In this document: positions 23,944 through 35,714 of the stretch, piece after piece
Numbering within the stretch: position 1 is the stretch's first letter
Layout of the letters: the number at the start of each line of letters is the position of its first letter
Assembly (NCBI GenBank): GCA_963920705.1
Contig: OY987229.1
Location: 22,410,728 to 22,474,727 of the forward strand
Reading direction: 5' to 3'
Length of the DNA: 64,000 nt
Source: Odiellus spinosus
Lineage: Eukaryota; Arthropoda; Arachnida; Opiliones; Phalangiidae
The notes under the pieces: generated by a model
The model's database searches: none
Seen by the model: only the letters and a program-made list of their open reading frames with translations
Told to the model about the DNA's origin: nothing
Position numbers and translations under genes: made by a program

Positions 23944-25135
23944 GAAAATATATTCTCTGCAGTCAAATTTTATTGTAGGAAGTCAAATTTTATTGTAGGA
24001 AGTCAAATTTTATTGTAGGAAGTCAAATTTTATTGTAGGAAGTCAAATTTTATTGTAGGAAGTCAAATTTTATTGTAGGAAGTCAAATTTTATTGTAGGA
24101 AGTCAAATTTTATTGTAGGAAGTCAAATTTTATTGTAGGAAGTCAAATTTTATTGTAGGAAGTCAAAATTTATTGTAGGAAGTCAAAATTTATTGTAGGA
24201 AGTCAAAATTTATTGTAGGAAGTCAAAATTTATTGTAAGAAGTCAAAATTTATTGTAAGAAGTCAAAATTTATTGTAGGAAGTCAAAATTTATTGTAGGA
24301 AGTCAAAATTTATTGTAGGAAGTCAAAATTTATTGTAGGAAGTCAAAATTTATTGTAGGAAGTCAAAATTTATTGTAGGAAGTCAAAATTTATTGTAGGA
24401 AGTCAAAATTTATTGTAGGAAGTCAAAATTTATTGTAGGAAGTCAAAATTTATTGTAGGACGTCAATATTTATTGTAGGACGTCAATATTTATTGTAGGA
24501 CGTCAATATTTATTGTAGGACGTCAATATTTATTGTAAGACGTCAAAATTTATTGTAGGACGTCAAAATTTATTGTAGGACGTCAAAATTTATTGTAGGA
24601 CGTCAAAATTTATTGTAGGACGTCAAAATTTATTGTAGGACGTCAAAATTTATTGTAGGACGTCAAAATTTATTGTAGGACGTCAAAATTTATTGTAGGA
24701 CGTCAAAATTTATTGTAGGACGTCAAAATTTATTGTAGGACGTCAAAATTTATTGTAGGACGTCAAAATTTATTGTAGGACGTCAAAATTTATTGTAGGA
24801 CGTCAAAATTTTTTGTAGGACGTCAAAATTTATTGTAGGACGTCAAAATTTATTGTAGGACGTCAAAATTTTTTGTAGGACGTCAAAATTTATTGTAGGA
24901 CGTCAAAATTTATTGTAGGACGTCAAAATTTATTGTAGGACGTCAAAATTTATTGTAGGACGTCAAAATTTATTGTAGGACGTCAAAATTTATTGTAGGA
25001 CGTCAAAATTTATTGTAGGACGTCAAAATTTATTGTAGGACGTCAAAATTTATTGTAGGACGTCAAAATTTATTGTAGGACGTCAAAATGTATCGTTGGA
25101 AGTCAAAATGTATCGTTGGAAATCAGAATTTATCA
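23944..25135. repeat. 20-bp tandem array, type 1 (GTCAAAATTTATTGTAGGA)
   Basis: About 58 units with an exact 20-bp period. Blocks change stepwise from AGTCAAATTTTATTGTAGGA to AGTCAAAATTTATTGTAGGA, then CGTCAATATTTATTGTAGGA, then CGTCAAAATTTATTGTAGGA. One unit of the type-2 repeat (ATATTCTCTGCAGTC) precedes the first type-1 unit. Confidence 0.97.
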
Positions 25136-25985
25136 AAAATATATTCTCGGCAGTCAAAATATATTCTCGGCAGTCAAAATAAATTCTCTGCAGTCAAAAT
25201 AAATTCTCTGCAGTCAAAATATATTCTCGGCAGTCAAAATATATTCTCGGCAGTCAAAATATATTCTCGGCAGTCAAAATATATTCTCGGCAGTCAAAAT
25301 ATATTCTCGGCAGTCAAAATATATTCTCGGCAGTCAAAATATATTCTCGGCAGTCAAAATATATTCTCGGCAGTCAAAATATATTCTCGGCAGTCAAAAT
25401 AAATTCTCGGCAGTCAAAATATATTCTCGGCAGTCAAAATATATTCTCTGCAGTCAAAATATATTCTCTGCAGTCAAAATATATTCTCTGCAGTCAAAAT
25501 ATATTCTCTGCAGTCAAAATATATTATCGGCAGTCAAAATATATTATCGGCAGTCAAAATATATTATCGGCAGTCAAAATAAATTCTCTGCAGTCAAAAT
25601 AAATTCTCTGCAGTCAAAATAAATTCTCTGCAGTCAAAATAAATTCTCTGCAGTCAAAATAAATTCTCTGCAGTCAAAATAAATTCTCTGCAGTCAAAAT
25701 AAATTCTCTGCAGTCAAAATAAATTCTCTGCAGTCAAAATAAATTCTCTGCAGTCAAAATATATTCTAGGCATTCAAAATAAATTCTCGGCAGTCAAAAT
25801 ATATTCTCTGGAGTTAAAATAAATTCTCTGCAGTCAAAATATATTCTAGGCATTCAAAATAAATTCTCGGCAGTCAAAATATATTCTCTGGAGTTAAAAT
25901 ATATTATCGGGAATTAAAATATCTTATTGAAAGTCAAAATATACTCTTGGCAGTTAAAATATATTCTCGGCAGTCAAAATAAATT
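25136..25985. repeat. 20-bp tandem array, type 2 (CAGTCAAAATATATTCTCGG)
   Basis: About 42 units, also with an exact 20-bp period and the shared GTCAAAAT core. Subtypes with CTCGG, CTCTG (a CTGCAG site) and ATCGG occur in blocks. A 104-residue frame here is an artefact of a 60-bp (3 x 20) periodicity. Confidence 0.97.
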
Positions 25986-26768
25986 TAATTTCATTATACT
26001 AATCATAAATCAATTTAATTTCATCATAAATAAATTTATTTTCATTAAACTATGATTAATTATATTCACTTTCATCTTTCAATACATGATTAATTACGAA
26101 TTAAATTAATTGGAGTAACATCATCATCATCAATATCAATTTGAATAGTTCTATCGGAGTCTAATAGACGGAACTAAAACCTCCTAGAGGCGAAGAAAAT
26201 CGAGATAGGGAAATTGTATATTCCTTTCGATTTGATGGTTGTTCAGCGAATAAGGTATAAAAAAAATATCTCTGTCGTATCGCGCACGCATTTGATTTTA
26301 TTACTATTTGTTGGGGGACCGCCTCCGAATCTCATTTAGGCAAACTATCGCGACTCCGTGATTCCATTGTTTTCTATATCCAGAACTAGGCTTAACTATC
26401 TATATACCCTACCTCGATCGTGGATAATATTTTGCGCAATTATACTTTTATTACGATTCTTGATATTCAATCGTTACGGAAATAAAATGAAAATATACGA
26501 AGTGGGTTCGTGAAGAGCGTGTCTGCTGTGATACTTGAGTTTTACCTGAAGTCCATAAAATTCCCATTTCTAGTAATGTTGTAAACGTGAAACGTGAAAT
26601 TCTCGACGTCTTTGACTAAGTTGAATCAAAGATTCTATCAAAATATATACTTATCTAGATACGTCTGTCTGTCGGACGGGAACCCTAAAATGTACACGTT
26701 AAATGCTGCAAAATTCTTTAGTTTTATTTCAAAACACGCGCCGAGAATTATTTCAAAAATAGGTAGCT
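25986..26768. other. No recognised feature
   Basis: Unique-looking AT-rich sequence. The 75-residue frame at 26594-26821 runs into the next array and is not supported. Confidence 0.5.
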
Positions 26769-27419
26769 CGATTAAGCCTAATTTCAAACGTCAATTAAGC
26801 CTAATTTCAAACGTCGATTAAGCCTAATTTCAAACGAATGATTAAGCCTAATTTCAAACGAATGATTAAGCCTAATTTTAAACGAATGATTAAGCCTAAT
26901 TTCAAACGAATGATTAAGCCTAATTTCAAACGAATGATTAAGCCTAATTTCAAACGAATGATTAAGCCTAATTTCAAACGTTGATTAAGCCTAATTTCAA
27001 ACGTTGATTAAGCCTAATTTCAAACGTTGATTAAGCCTAATTTCAAACGTTGATTAAGCCTAATTTCAAACGTTGATTAAGCCTAATTTCAAACGTTGAT
27101 TAAGCCTAATTTCAAACTCCGATTAAGCCTAATTTCAAACGCCGATTAAGCCTAATTTCAAACGCCGATTAAGCCTAATTTCAAACGCCGATTAAGCTTA
27201 ATTTCAAACGCCGATTAAGCTTAATTTCAAACGCCGATTAAGCTTAATTTCAAACGTCGATTAAGCCTAATTTCAAACGTCGATTAAGCCTAATTTCAAA
27301 CGTCGATTAAGCCTAATTTCAAACGTATCTTAAGCCTAATTTCATATGTAGATTAAGCCTAATTTCAATCGTCGATTAAGCCTAATTTCAAACGTCGATT
27401 AAGCCTAATTTCAATCGTA
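26769..27419. repeat. Tandem array, 22-24-bp unit (GATTAAGCCTAATTTCAAAC)
   Basis: About 29 units. The linker after the shared 20 bp varies in blocks: GTC, GAAT, GTT, GCC (some with AAGCTTAA), then GTC again. The core TAAGCCTAA is the same word found in the arms of several foldback elements. Confidence 0.95.
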
Positions 27420-27942
27420 GCACACTTCCTTTGTAAGTTACAATTGTTTTATACTTCTGATAATAAATTATGGTTCGATATTACATCAATTTCATTGTTT
27501 TCAACATTACCCTTTCGTGTTATTTGGGTGTGTTTTATTGAAATCATTACGTATATGTTTGTGGCTTTATTTCGACAAACTTATAACGTGACTCTTTCGC
27601 CGTTCGTCCCGCAACAAATTACGCCATTTATACAATAATAATAATAATAATAATATTAAAAAATAGTTATAAAAATTATTGAAAGATAATATTCAAAATT
27701 ATATTACGTATTTCAACCATAAGAATAATAATAATAGTTAAAATTTAAATTAAGATATAGTATTATATTTTGAACGTTTTTTAGAACTTTGGACCTCCTT
27801 ATATGAGTCAAAATTTCAGACACTAAAACCTAATATTAATAAATTAAAATTAAAAAAATATACATATCTAAACTTCTATTACATTTAGAGCTTTGGTTTA
27901 AATTTTGTTTCAAGTGTAATTTAAGACGTTAAATTTACATTA
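27420..27942. other. No recognised feature; (AAT)n tract
   Basis: An (AAT)n microsatellite near 27637-27654. Otherwise unassigned AT-rich sequence. Confidence 0.5.
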
Positions 27943-28391
27943 AAGTGAGGGTGTCACTTTGTTTTTTTGGGAAAAATCGTTAAAAAAATATTAGAAATAA
28001 ATAATTACATAAATTAGAAAAATTACCCAAAAAATAAAATTATAATTATTTTATTGGAATTTTTTAAAACCAAATTTCCCGCAATTCTACGTCATCATTA
28101 TATTATTATATAGCATACAGTTGATTCTAACACTAACTTTGTACAATTTTAATTATTTAACACATAAATATATTATTTTTACTTTAATAAAATTTTGTTT
28201 ATATATTTATTTGGCAAATAGTCTTGGGTCTATTCTCTTACTGTTAAGACATAATCGTTGATGAAGTCTGAAATAATAATTACATTTATATTTATAATTT
28301 AATTAAAAATTAACTAATTTTTAAAAATTAATTTAAACAACAAAAAAATTTAAATATTTTCAAAAAAATACATTTTTAGCTCCCTGTAAGA
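27943..28391 (+). repeat. Family D element, diverged copy
   Basis: TTAA at 27943, then AGTGAGGGTGTCAC. A CCCGCAATTCTACGTCATCA landmark is present near 28079. A GCTCCCTGTAAG-like right end lies near 28379. The TATATATACATATG block is replaced by unrelated AT-rich sequence. Confidence 0.5.
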
Positions 28392-29309
28392 TTTTAATCT
28401 CCAAATTAATTTTATTAAACATCTTAATTAATTTAATCTACTTTGCATATTTAATTTTACCTTTTTTTTAACCTAAAACCTTTAATTATAATTAAAATTC
28501 CCTTAAAATAATACAAATTATTCAAAGATATAAAATTTTGAATATTTCGTTTTAATATTATGAAAAAAATAAAATAAAATAAAATAAAATAAAATAAAAA
28601 CTACACATTAGAAAACAAAAAATAAAAATAGTTACAACCACATTAAATTTTTAAGATATTTTTATTTAGGTATATATAATATTTCGCTTGCTAAAATTTT
28701 AAGTATCGTCGGGAGTCGCGTAATTAAGCCATTATGCCTTTGAAAATTTATTACCACTAGAAAACAATAGGGGTTTTACTAGAAAATTAGTCGGTTTAAT
28801 ATTACTCTAAAAGCTCGTATCGTAATTTAATACGCATTAATTAATCCACGAACGACGATGACTAGCTTAAATTTTAGAATTTATCGGCGTATATATTTCG
28901 ACGTTAATTAGCATTTATAAACACTAGTAAATTGAAGCGAGTGAACAAGGCGCCCTTCTCTAGCCTAAAACGATCAATAACTTTATACCATCGCAAATCA
29001 AGTCCATTATTCAGGATCTACTTTATCTTTACCTGAAGTATATTATATATATCCTTGCGCGGTAACCTTCTAACGTAGTGAAATTTCAAATTGATTTAAA
29101 CTTCCCAGGCTAGTTATTTCGCTCTTGACATTTTCATTCGATAGCGCGCTATGCAACCATAAAGGGGTCATTCATTTAGGTTTTATTGTTTAGATTATTA
29201 AACAATTTCAAATCATTATTGGGGCAGCGCTAGATGTAAGCTATCTTTGGTTTTCTATATGAATTTTGTTATAAATAAGCCATGTTTAAAATTGTATACC
29301 TCTGGGTTG
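28392..29309. other. No recognised feature; (AAAAT)n tract
   Basis: An (AAAAT)n microsatellite near 28566-28599. No gene or dispersed family was identified in the rest. Confidence 0.5.
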
Positions 29310-29611
29310 ACGTTCTGGATTAAGTACTTTTACTAAAAAGACCGCGCGAAATAGATCTTATCACGTGATTAGAACGCCTGAGAATCAACTGTAAGGTCTA
29401 TATACAGTAGCGAAATCACGTGACCATAGTGATGACGTAGTATTGCGGGGAGAAGTTTAATTTTAAAAATTTTTAAATTTCAAAAATGGCGATTTTAAAA
29501 TATGTTTTTTTACAGTCGGTATAATTTTATTCTATGACATATGTATATATATTTTGAATCGTTTTTTAACGATCTTTCCGAAAATATGACTCAAATTACA
29601 TTCGGAGTTCA
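29310..29611 (-). repeat. Family D element, reverse copy
   Basis: On the minus strand it reads CATGAACTCCGAATGTAATT, AACGATTCAAAATATATATA, CTACGTCATCACTATGGTCA, ACGTGATTTCG and the TAGTAAAAGTACTTAATCCA module. This orientation confirms the element's internal order. Confidence 0.75.
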
Positions 29612-30409
29612 TGAAAAATTTATAATCTTTAATAACTAAAGGGAAACTGTAAGGTTTTTTTCTTCCTCCAATCATAAACTCGAATTTACATAATTTTACA
29701 ACAACATATCTCAATTCGTACGCTGTTTGGAAATGATAAGGCGTGAAATTTCTCGATTTTCATATTTGAACGATCCCCCTAGGGGCTGGGAGTAGAAATA
29801 TCGGACTGGGAGTGACGTCACGAAGCTCCAAGATTGAAAATGGCTTTATTACGAGGCGAGCGCTAAATCATTCTAGTTGAGCACGATTTCTAGCGCAATC
29901 CTAGTTATTCTGTATCTGAAGCTCAAATCTAGAACTCATTCGTATCACTACCAGAGAGTGTAGAGAGTAGAGAGAGTTCTCGCCGGGCCCGGGGAAGAAG
30001 AAAAAAATCTCATCTTTTGACAATTTAATTATTTTTTCGCGCCGAACTCCGATGCCTCCCCTTTTTCGCTCGTCCTTTTGGCAGCCAGCTTCCCATTGAC
30101 AACGCGAAAAGCCTAATTTTCCGGCATGTTTTCCCTCCATAGCGCCTACGAGCGCCTATTCACCCAAGACCTTTTTTGGCTCCATCCCGAACCCTATCCT
30201 CGTAATAGTTATGATTATATATTCGTAATTTTACGTTGAAACCCCCGAGAAAGAAGTAACACGTAACTTTGGTAATTAAAACTGTAATTAAAGGTCTCGC
30301 GTTACAATATCAGTATTCGCAAAATGATTTGGTTTTTGAAGTTTTATTATCCTTAAAAAGCTTAAAAATTCTTATTTCTAACTGAAGAAACGGATACAAT
30401 GCGATGATT
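29612..30409. other. No recognised feature
   Basis: Mixed composition, GC-richer around 29930-30200. Short frames only, none recognisable. Confidence 0.45.
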
Positions 30410-31072
30410 TTCATGAAAATATTACCAAAAGTCTACACTTTATCCCTTAAAAGTAAACAGCGCATTGTAGCTTGATACTATAAGCATAGATTCACTTTAA
30501 CGTCATAGCCAATCACTTAAAAATAGAGAAAAAAGTCATCACCCCTGTCTGGTTCGAATAATTTGGACTCTTCCACTATATTTTGAGTCAGGAGAGAGGG
30601 AGGGAATTTAGGCGGGCCGCGCTTGCCTATATTGTCTCCAGAATTCCTCCAAAGAGTGTCGCATCCTCCGATTTCACTATTTACACTGTCAGAGGCCGAT
30701 GAAACCCTCCTTTGAAGTCTATTACTCCTTGGTCTTGTCTACCCCTCTCTGTATTGGTTAGTTTCAAAAAGCGCGATTCGTACGCCTTCTAACGGTAGAT
30801 ATTTTCGGAGCGGGAGTTCGTCGAGCGAATATCTCTACCAGCCTTGGAGTTCGCCAAAAAAACGTCGTCGTTTGTGGAGAGAGAGAATTTCCAATTTTCC
30901 GTAGACAGGGGGTATGAAGTAGGACCCCTCCGATCTCGTAAAATTGGGAATTTTACCCATACCGAGAGGAGCGCTATATGGACCATTAGAGTAGTAGACT
31001 TCAAAGGAGGGTTTCATCGGCTTCTGACACTGTCTGTGGCCGCTAGAGTGTTTCGAATCAGAATCTGCCGGT
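30410..31072 (+). repeat. Family F dispersed repeat, copy 2, split by CAGAAG copy 6
   Basis: Collinear with 8871-9533. It keeps a single GTCATAG where copy 1 has CAGAAG copy 3, and carries its own CAGAAG element further right, where copy 1 has none. Confidence 0.75.
30690..31026 (+). mobile_element. CAGAAG-family element, copy 6
   Basis: 337 bp. The left end reads CAGAGGCCGATG, one substitution from the others. Perfect TSD ACACTGT (30683-30689 and 31027-31033). Confidence 0.95.
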
Positions 31073-31640
31073 ACATTTTAACCGGACCTGATTCAAATGG
31101 ATCCACAAACATATCTCTGACTGTCAAACCAAGGTGTAGTTGACTCTATACCCGTCTTGTTTCCCTTCATCCCCAATTTTGAAAAGCCGTGAATGATGAG
31201 TAGGGGAAGCTAGTGGATGAGCTCGATTCTTGCCTCCCCGGACCAGGTCCGTCTCTTCACCGCTGGTTGAGGCCTTGTCACTTGGCCACCACCCCTCCCC
31301 CCGTTGCGCTATCACCTACACCCCCTCCCTCTTTCACGCTTAGAGAGAAATTCACCTTACTAACTCGAAATGATTTAGCGGTGATGTCTATATTATTTTG
31401 GTTTCCACACCTGGGGTTTTTTTTGGGGGGTTTTTTCATATAGGGTCCTGGAAGGTTGAGAAATTCTTCAAAATAATTAACTCGGGCTCAGCGCACCGCT
31501 GTCTCCGGGTGGCGAGAAAGGTACACCGCTTTCATCTCGCTTAAGTTCTATAACCGAATTTCAAATGGCCCCGTTCAGACCTTTAAACACCTTTTAAAAA
31601 CTGAGCTGATATTTTGGGAGCTGACAAATTTAACATTAAT
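31073..31640. other. No recognised feature (GC-richer)
   Basis: GC-richer stretch with several overlapping short frames on both strands. None is recognised and none has convincing splice boundaries. Confidence 0.4.
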
Positions 31641-32225
31641 GCGGGGTTGCCACGGGTCAGGGAAAAGTCAGGGAATTTGAAAATGAACCATAAAAGTCAG
31701 GGAATTTTACGATATTTTAAAAAGTCTGGGAATTTAAAGATCTTTCGAGAAGCCAGGAAATTCCAATAATTATCCGCGGAAAAGATTCTCAGCTGACCGT
31801 GTCAGTTGTATAGATTAGAACAAAGATACGCCTGCAAAGTTTGGCGAACGCGATTATATTAAAAATAAAATCGTTGGAAAAGGTCAGGGAAAATCCTTGG
31901 AAAAGGTCAGGGAAAATCCTTGGAAAAGGTCAGGGATAATCCTTGGAAAAGGTCAGGGATAATCCTTGGAAAAGGTCAGGGATAATCCTTGGAAAAGGTC
32001 AGGGAAAATCCTTGGAAAAGGTCAGGGAAAATCCTTGGAAAAGGTCAGGGAAAATCCTTGGAAAAGGTCAGGGAAAATCCTTGGAAAAGGTCAGGGAAAA
32101 TCCTTGAAAAAAGGTCAGGGAAAATCCTTGGAAAAGGTCAGGGAAAATCCTTGGAAAAGGTCAGGGAAAATCCTTGGAAAAGGTCCGGGAAAAAATTTGA
32201 ATCTGAAAAAACTGTGGCAACCCTG
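31641..32225. mobile_element. CAGGGTTGCCAC-type element with 23-bp GTCAGGGAAAA minisatellite
   Basis: Left end CGGGGTTGCCAC, right end GTGGCAACCCTG (one mismatch in 12). Inside, the 23-bp unit AGGTCAGGGAAAATCCTTGG + AAA repeats about 15 times (31875-32190). Variant AAAGTCAGGGAATTT units occur near the left end. TAAT lies on both sides, but this could be chance in AT-rich DNA. The architecture parallels the CAGGGTGACCAC elements. Confidence 0.8.
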
Positions 32226-32742
32226 TAATTAACTTTTAATTACGAAGAAACGCGTTTTTTTAGAAGCGCGAAATAAAATTCGTTTTTATACTTGAACAAT
32301 GCGAACTGGGCATTTATTTTTTGGACATTTATATATGTATAAAAGAATTGAATAAGCGTGTATAGGTTGGGTTGGCGGCGTGTTTGCCATTGAAAAGAAA
32401 CCAACACTATAATATAGACGTCGGATTATCGTTACATCAAGGCGAGAGGAGTTGCCCGTCTCGAACCAGACTTGTTACGAATAATCGTTTATTTTCTAAT
32501 TGAAATATTGGCCGAAATAGGTTAATACACATGCGCAAGAAAGAAAAACAACAATTTATAAACTATGGAATTCAAATCCAATTATATATTTGAAAGGCCT
32601 TGAACCCAATTTATTTTAGGTTATTTACCGTTTATTTTTACATATAGAATTTGTCTAAATTATCAAATTTTAGTGATTAAATTAATTTTTAATGATATAT
32701 TTAGATTTAAATTTAAATGAAGGATAAAATATATTTTATTTG
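32226..32742. other. No recognised feature
   Basis: AT-rich, unassigned. Confidence 0.5.
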
Positions 32743-32749
32743 GTCATAC

Positions 32750-33086
32750 CAGAAGCCGATGAAACCCTCCTTTGAAGTCTATTACTCCCGGGTCTTGTCT
32801 ACCCCTCTCTGTATGGGTTATTCTCAAAAGGCGCGATTCGTACGCCTCCTAACGGTAGATATTTTCGGAGCGGGAGTTCGTCGAGCGAATATCTCTAGCA
32901 GCCTCGGAGTTCGTTAAAAAACGTCGTCGTTTGTGGAGAGAGAGAATTTCCAATTTTCCGTAGACAGGGGGGGATGAAGTAGGACCCCTCCGATCTCGTA
33001 AAATTGTGAATTTTACCCATACAGAGAGGAGCGCTATATGGAACATTAGAGTAGTAGACTTCAAAGGAGGGTTTCATCGACTTCTG
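32750..33086 (+). mobile_element. CAGAAG-family element, copy 7
   Basis: 337 bp, right end CATCGACTTCTG (intermediate between the two end types). TSD GTCATAC / GTCATAT (6 of 7). It combines TTCTCAAAAGG with GATATTTT, so it is mosaic for the two subfamily markers. Confidence 0.93.
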
Positions 33087-33093
33087 GTCATAT

Positions 33094-33794
33094 GTTAAAA
33101 TCTTTATAGCTAATTTTAAGCAAAACGAATATTTGGTTTTATTATTAACAATTTTTAATATTTTATTTTCGTTTGAAGTTAGGCTATTTCCATTTTATCA
33201 TACTATTAATTAAATTCAAAATTTATTTCCTCTGGGTTGACGTACGCGTTAGAAATAAACTTCAAAATGAAAATGACAAAAAAATTACGTAGTAATTAAC
33301 TTTAATTTTCGTACGAATGATAGAAATTTCTAGTTCAAGTACTTATAAGAAAAAGAATGCGCGAAACCGACTGTAGGCTCTTCAAGAGTACTTTCGTATG
33401 TTTATCCTCCATTGCCGTAAAATATAAGTCCATAATCAAACTCTCTGTTCAAAATCAAAATACTTCAAGTACTTTAATAATAAATTCGTGGTTGGAAAAA
33501 TATATAAACAGGTTAATTTTTAGTAGATATCACGATAGGTCATGGCTTACGGGCGATTTCCAAAAAGGTGCCATATTGTATTAAGTTATAGTTGTTGGGG
33601 AAAGCAACGAAACGTGATGGTTTCCGTTTAGCGATGACTTGAAACGAGAGTGGCGCCTCGAAGCGGGTGAATCACGAAGCTATCATAAATTTGACAAGCA
33701 ACATCGGCATGTCTTTAGTTTTTTTTTATGGAGAGCGTGTAGCTCAACCGAAAATCTTTGAGTTAAATATGAATACGGCGAGGTAAGGTTCCAA
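33094..33794. other. Mostly unassigned; decayed family D module
   Basis: 33228-33375 contains CCTCTGGGTTGACGT and AAGTACTTATAAGAAAAAGA, resembling the reverse D module and its flank at 29300-29352. Nothing else was recognised. Confidence 0.4.
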
Positions 33795-34920
33795 TTGCGC
33801 AGTTCCCACAAGCGCAGTTCCCACAAGCTCATTTCCTTTTGCGCAGTTTTCCATTTCCGCAGTTTCCATTTGCGCTTTTTTCATTTGCGCAGTGTTCATT
33901 TGCAGGTTATGTTAGGTTAGTTAATCACTCGAACTAACCTGTCCCTCTTGTGGACAGCTCGAATGGCAAACAGCGCAAATGGAAAACAGCGCAAATGGGA
34001 AACTGCGCAAATGGAAAACTGCGCAAATGGGAAACTGCGCAAATGGGAAACTGCGCAAATGGGAAACTGCGCAAATGGGAATCTGCGCAAATGGGAAACT
34101 GCGCAAATGGGAAACTGCGCAAATGGGAAACTGCGCAAATGGGAAACTGCGCAAATGGGAAACTGCGCAAATGGGAAACTGCGCAAATGGGAAACTGCGC
34201 AAATGGGAAACTGCCCAAAATGGGAAACTGCCCAAAATGGGAAACTGCCCAAAATGGGAAACTGCCCAAAATGGGAAACTGCCCAAAATGGGAAACTGCC
34301 CAAAATGGGAAACTGCCCAAAATGGGAAACTGCCCAAAATGGGAAACTGCCCAAAATGGGAAACTGCCCAAAATGGGAAACTGCCCAAAATGGGAAACTG
34401 CCCAAAATGGGAAACTGCCCAAAATGGGAAACTGCCCAAAATGGGAAACTGCCCAAAATGGGAAACTGCCCAAAATGGGAAACTGCCCAAAATGGGAAAC
34501 TGCCCAAAATGGGAAACTGCCCAAAATGGGAAACTGCCCAAAATGGGAAACTGCCCAAAATGGGAAACTGCCCAAAATGGGAAACTGCCCAAAATGGGAA
34601 ACTGCCCAAAATGGGAAACTGCCCAAAATGGGAAACTGCCCAAAATGGGAAACTGCCCAAAATGGGAAACTGCCCAAAATGGGAAACTGCCCAAAATGGG
34701 AAACTGCCCAAAATGGGAAACTGCCCAAAATGGGAAACTGTCCAAAATGGGAAACTGTCCAAAATGGGAAACTGTCCAAAATGGGAAACTGCGCAAAATG
34801 GGAAACTGCGCAAAATGGGAAACTGCGCAAAATGGGAAACTGCGCAAAATGGGAAACTGCGCAAATGGCTACTGCGCAAATGAAAATGCGCAAGTGGGAA
34901 ACTGCGCAAGAGAACGCAAA
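33795..34920. repeat. Inverted array, 16/17-bp unit
   Basis: A short left arm (33797-33905) carries the unit in reverse (GCGCAGTTTCCATTT). A TTAGG-containing junction follows at 33906-33950. The long right arm has about 16 units of GGGAAACTGCGCAAAT (16 bp), then about 33 units of GGGAAACTGCCCAAAAT (17 bp), with CTGTCC and CTGCGC variants at the end. With a 17-bp period a frame recurs every 51 bp, so all six frames stay open for 300 or more codons; none is a gene. Confidence 0.95.
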
Positions 34921-35714
34921 CCCACGTCAATTGTTACTGAAAATAGAATGCGTTACAATAAAAATAATGACATAATAGAAAATTTTAAAGATCTGTTGAT
35001 TCTCGCAAAAACATTCTAATAGTAAGCCTTTAAAGTCGCGCGCCTGTGTAAAAAATTTTGCGTGATTAATTATTTCCGTTGCTTCCATTAATAAAGGGAA
35101 GAGAAAGGTTTTTAGCAATGGCACGACTTCTTCAGCGGTTAAAGGTCACCTCGAGCGTCTCGTTATCAATTTAGCAGAACGGCGTTAAAGCCACGCAACT
35201 AGCGGAGACTCGAGCGTGCTACGGGGTATAAAGTATAAATGTAAGAACGAACCAGAAGAAGAAAAAAAAAAAAAGATTGAAATGGAAAGCGGGTCTGCTT
35301 AAATGCTAGACCATGAATCCTTAGTTAAATTATACCAGTCCAAAATACATTTGGGGGCAATTTTCTCCGAGTTGGAAAATGAATATATAGAACAAGGGGT
35401 TTTCGCGATTGCCTTCGGAAGCAACGACGAGCACGGACCGTAAATTAACTTCTAACAAGCCTCCTACTTGGGCGTTTATACCTACAAACAAGTTGGCGTG
35501 TGTAAGAATTAGTTTATCAATGTGCCACGACTCAATTTTCTCTATGATAATATTAAAAATTAATTATACACTTCGAAAAGAGTCTAATGGCAAAGTTTAG
35601 GTGATTATGTTTAATACAAAAACCGACCAATAGCCAGAGAGTTAGAAAGTGACGACAGCGAAACGGCACGTATCCATTCTGTGTACGTATGAATATTGTT
35701 GCGTACCAAAATTA
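34921..35714. other. No recognised feature
   Basis: Unassigned, mildly GC-richer near 35120-35240. Confidence 0.45.

Noticed and set aside
25088..25402. 104-codon frame of repeated SRQSKYILGSQNIFSAVK
   Set aside because: A 20-bp unit read over a 60-bp cycle; a repeat artefact.
30545..30560. GGTTCGAA as a tRNA B-box
   Set aside because: No matching A-box or cloverleaf arms around it.
33917..35019. Overlapping frames of 308-346 codons on both strands
   Set aside because: They are translations of a 16/17-bp tandem repeat, open in all six frames, with no conserved domain or splice context.
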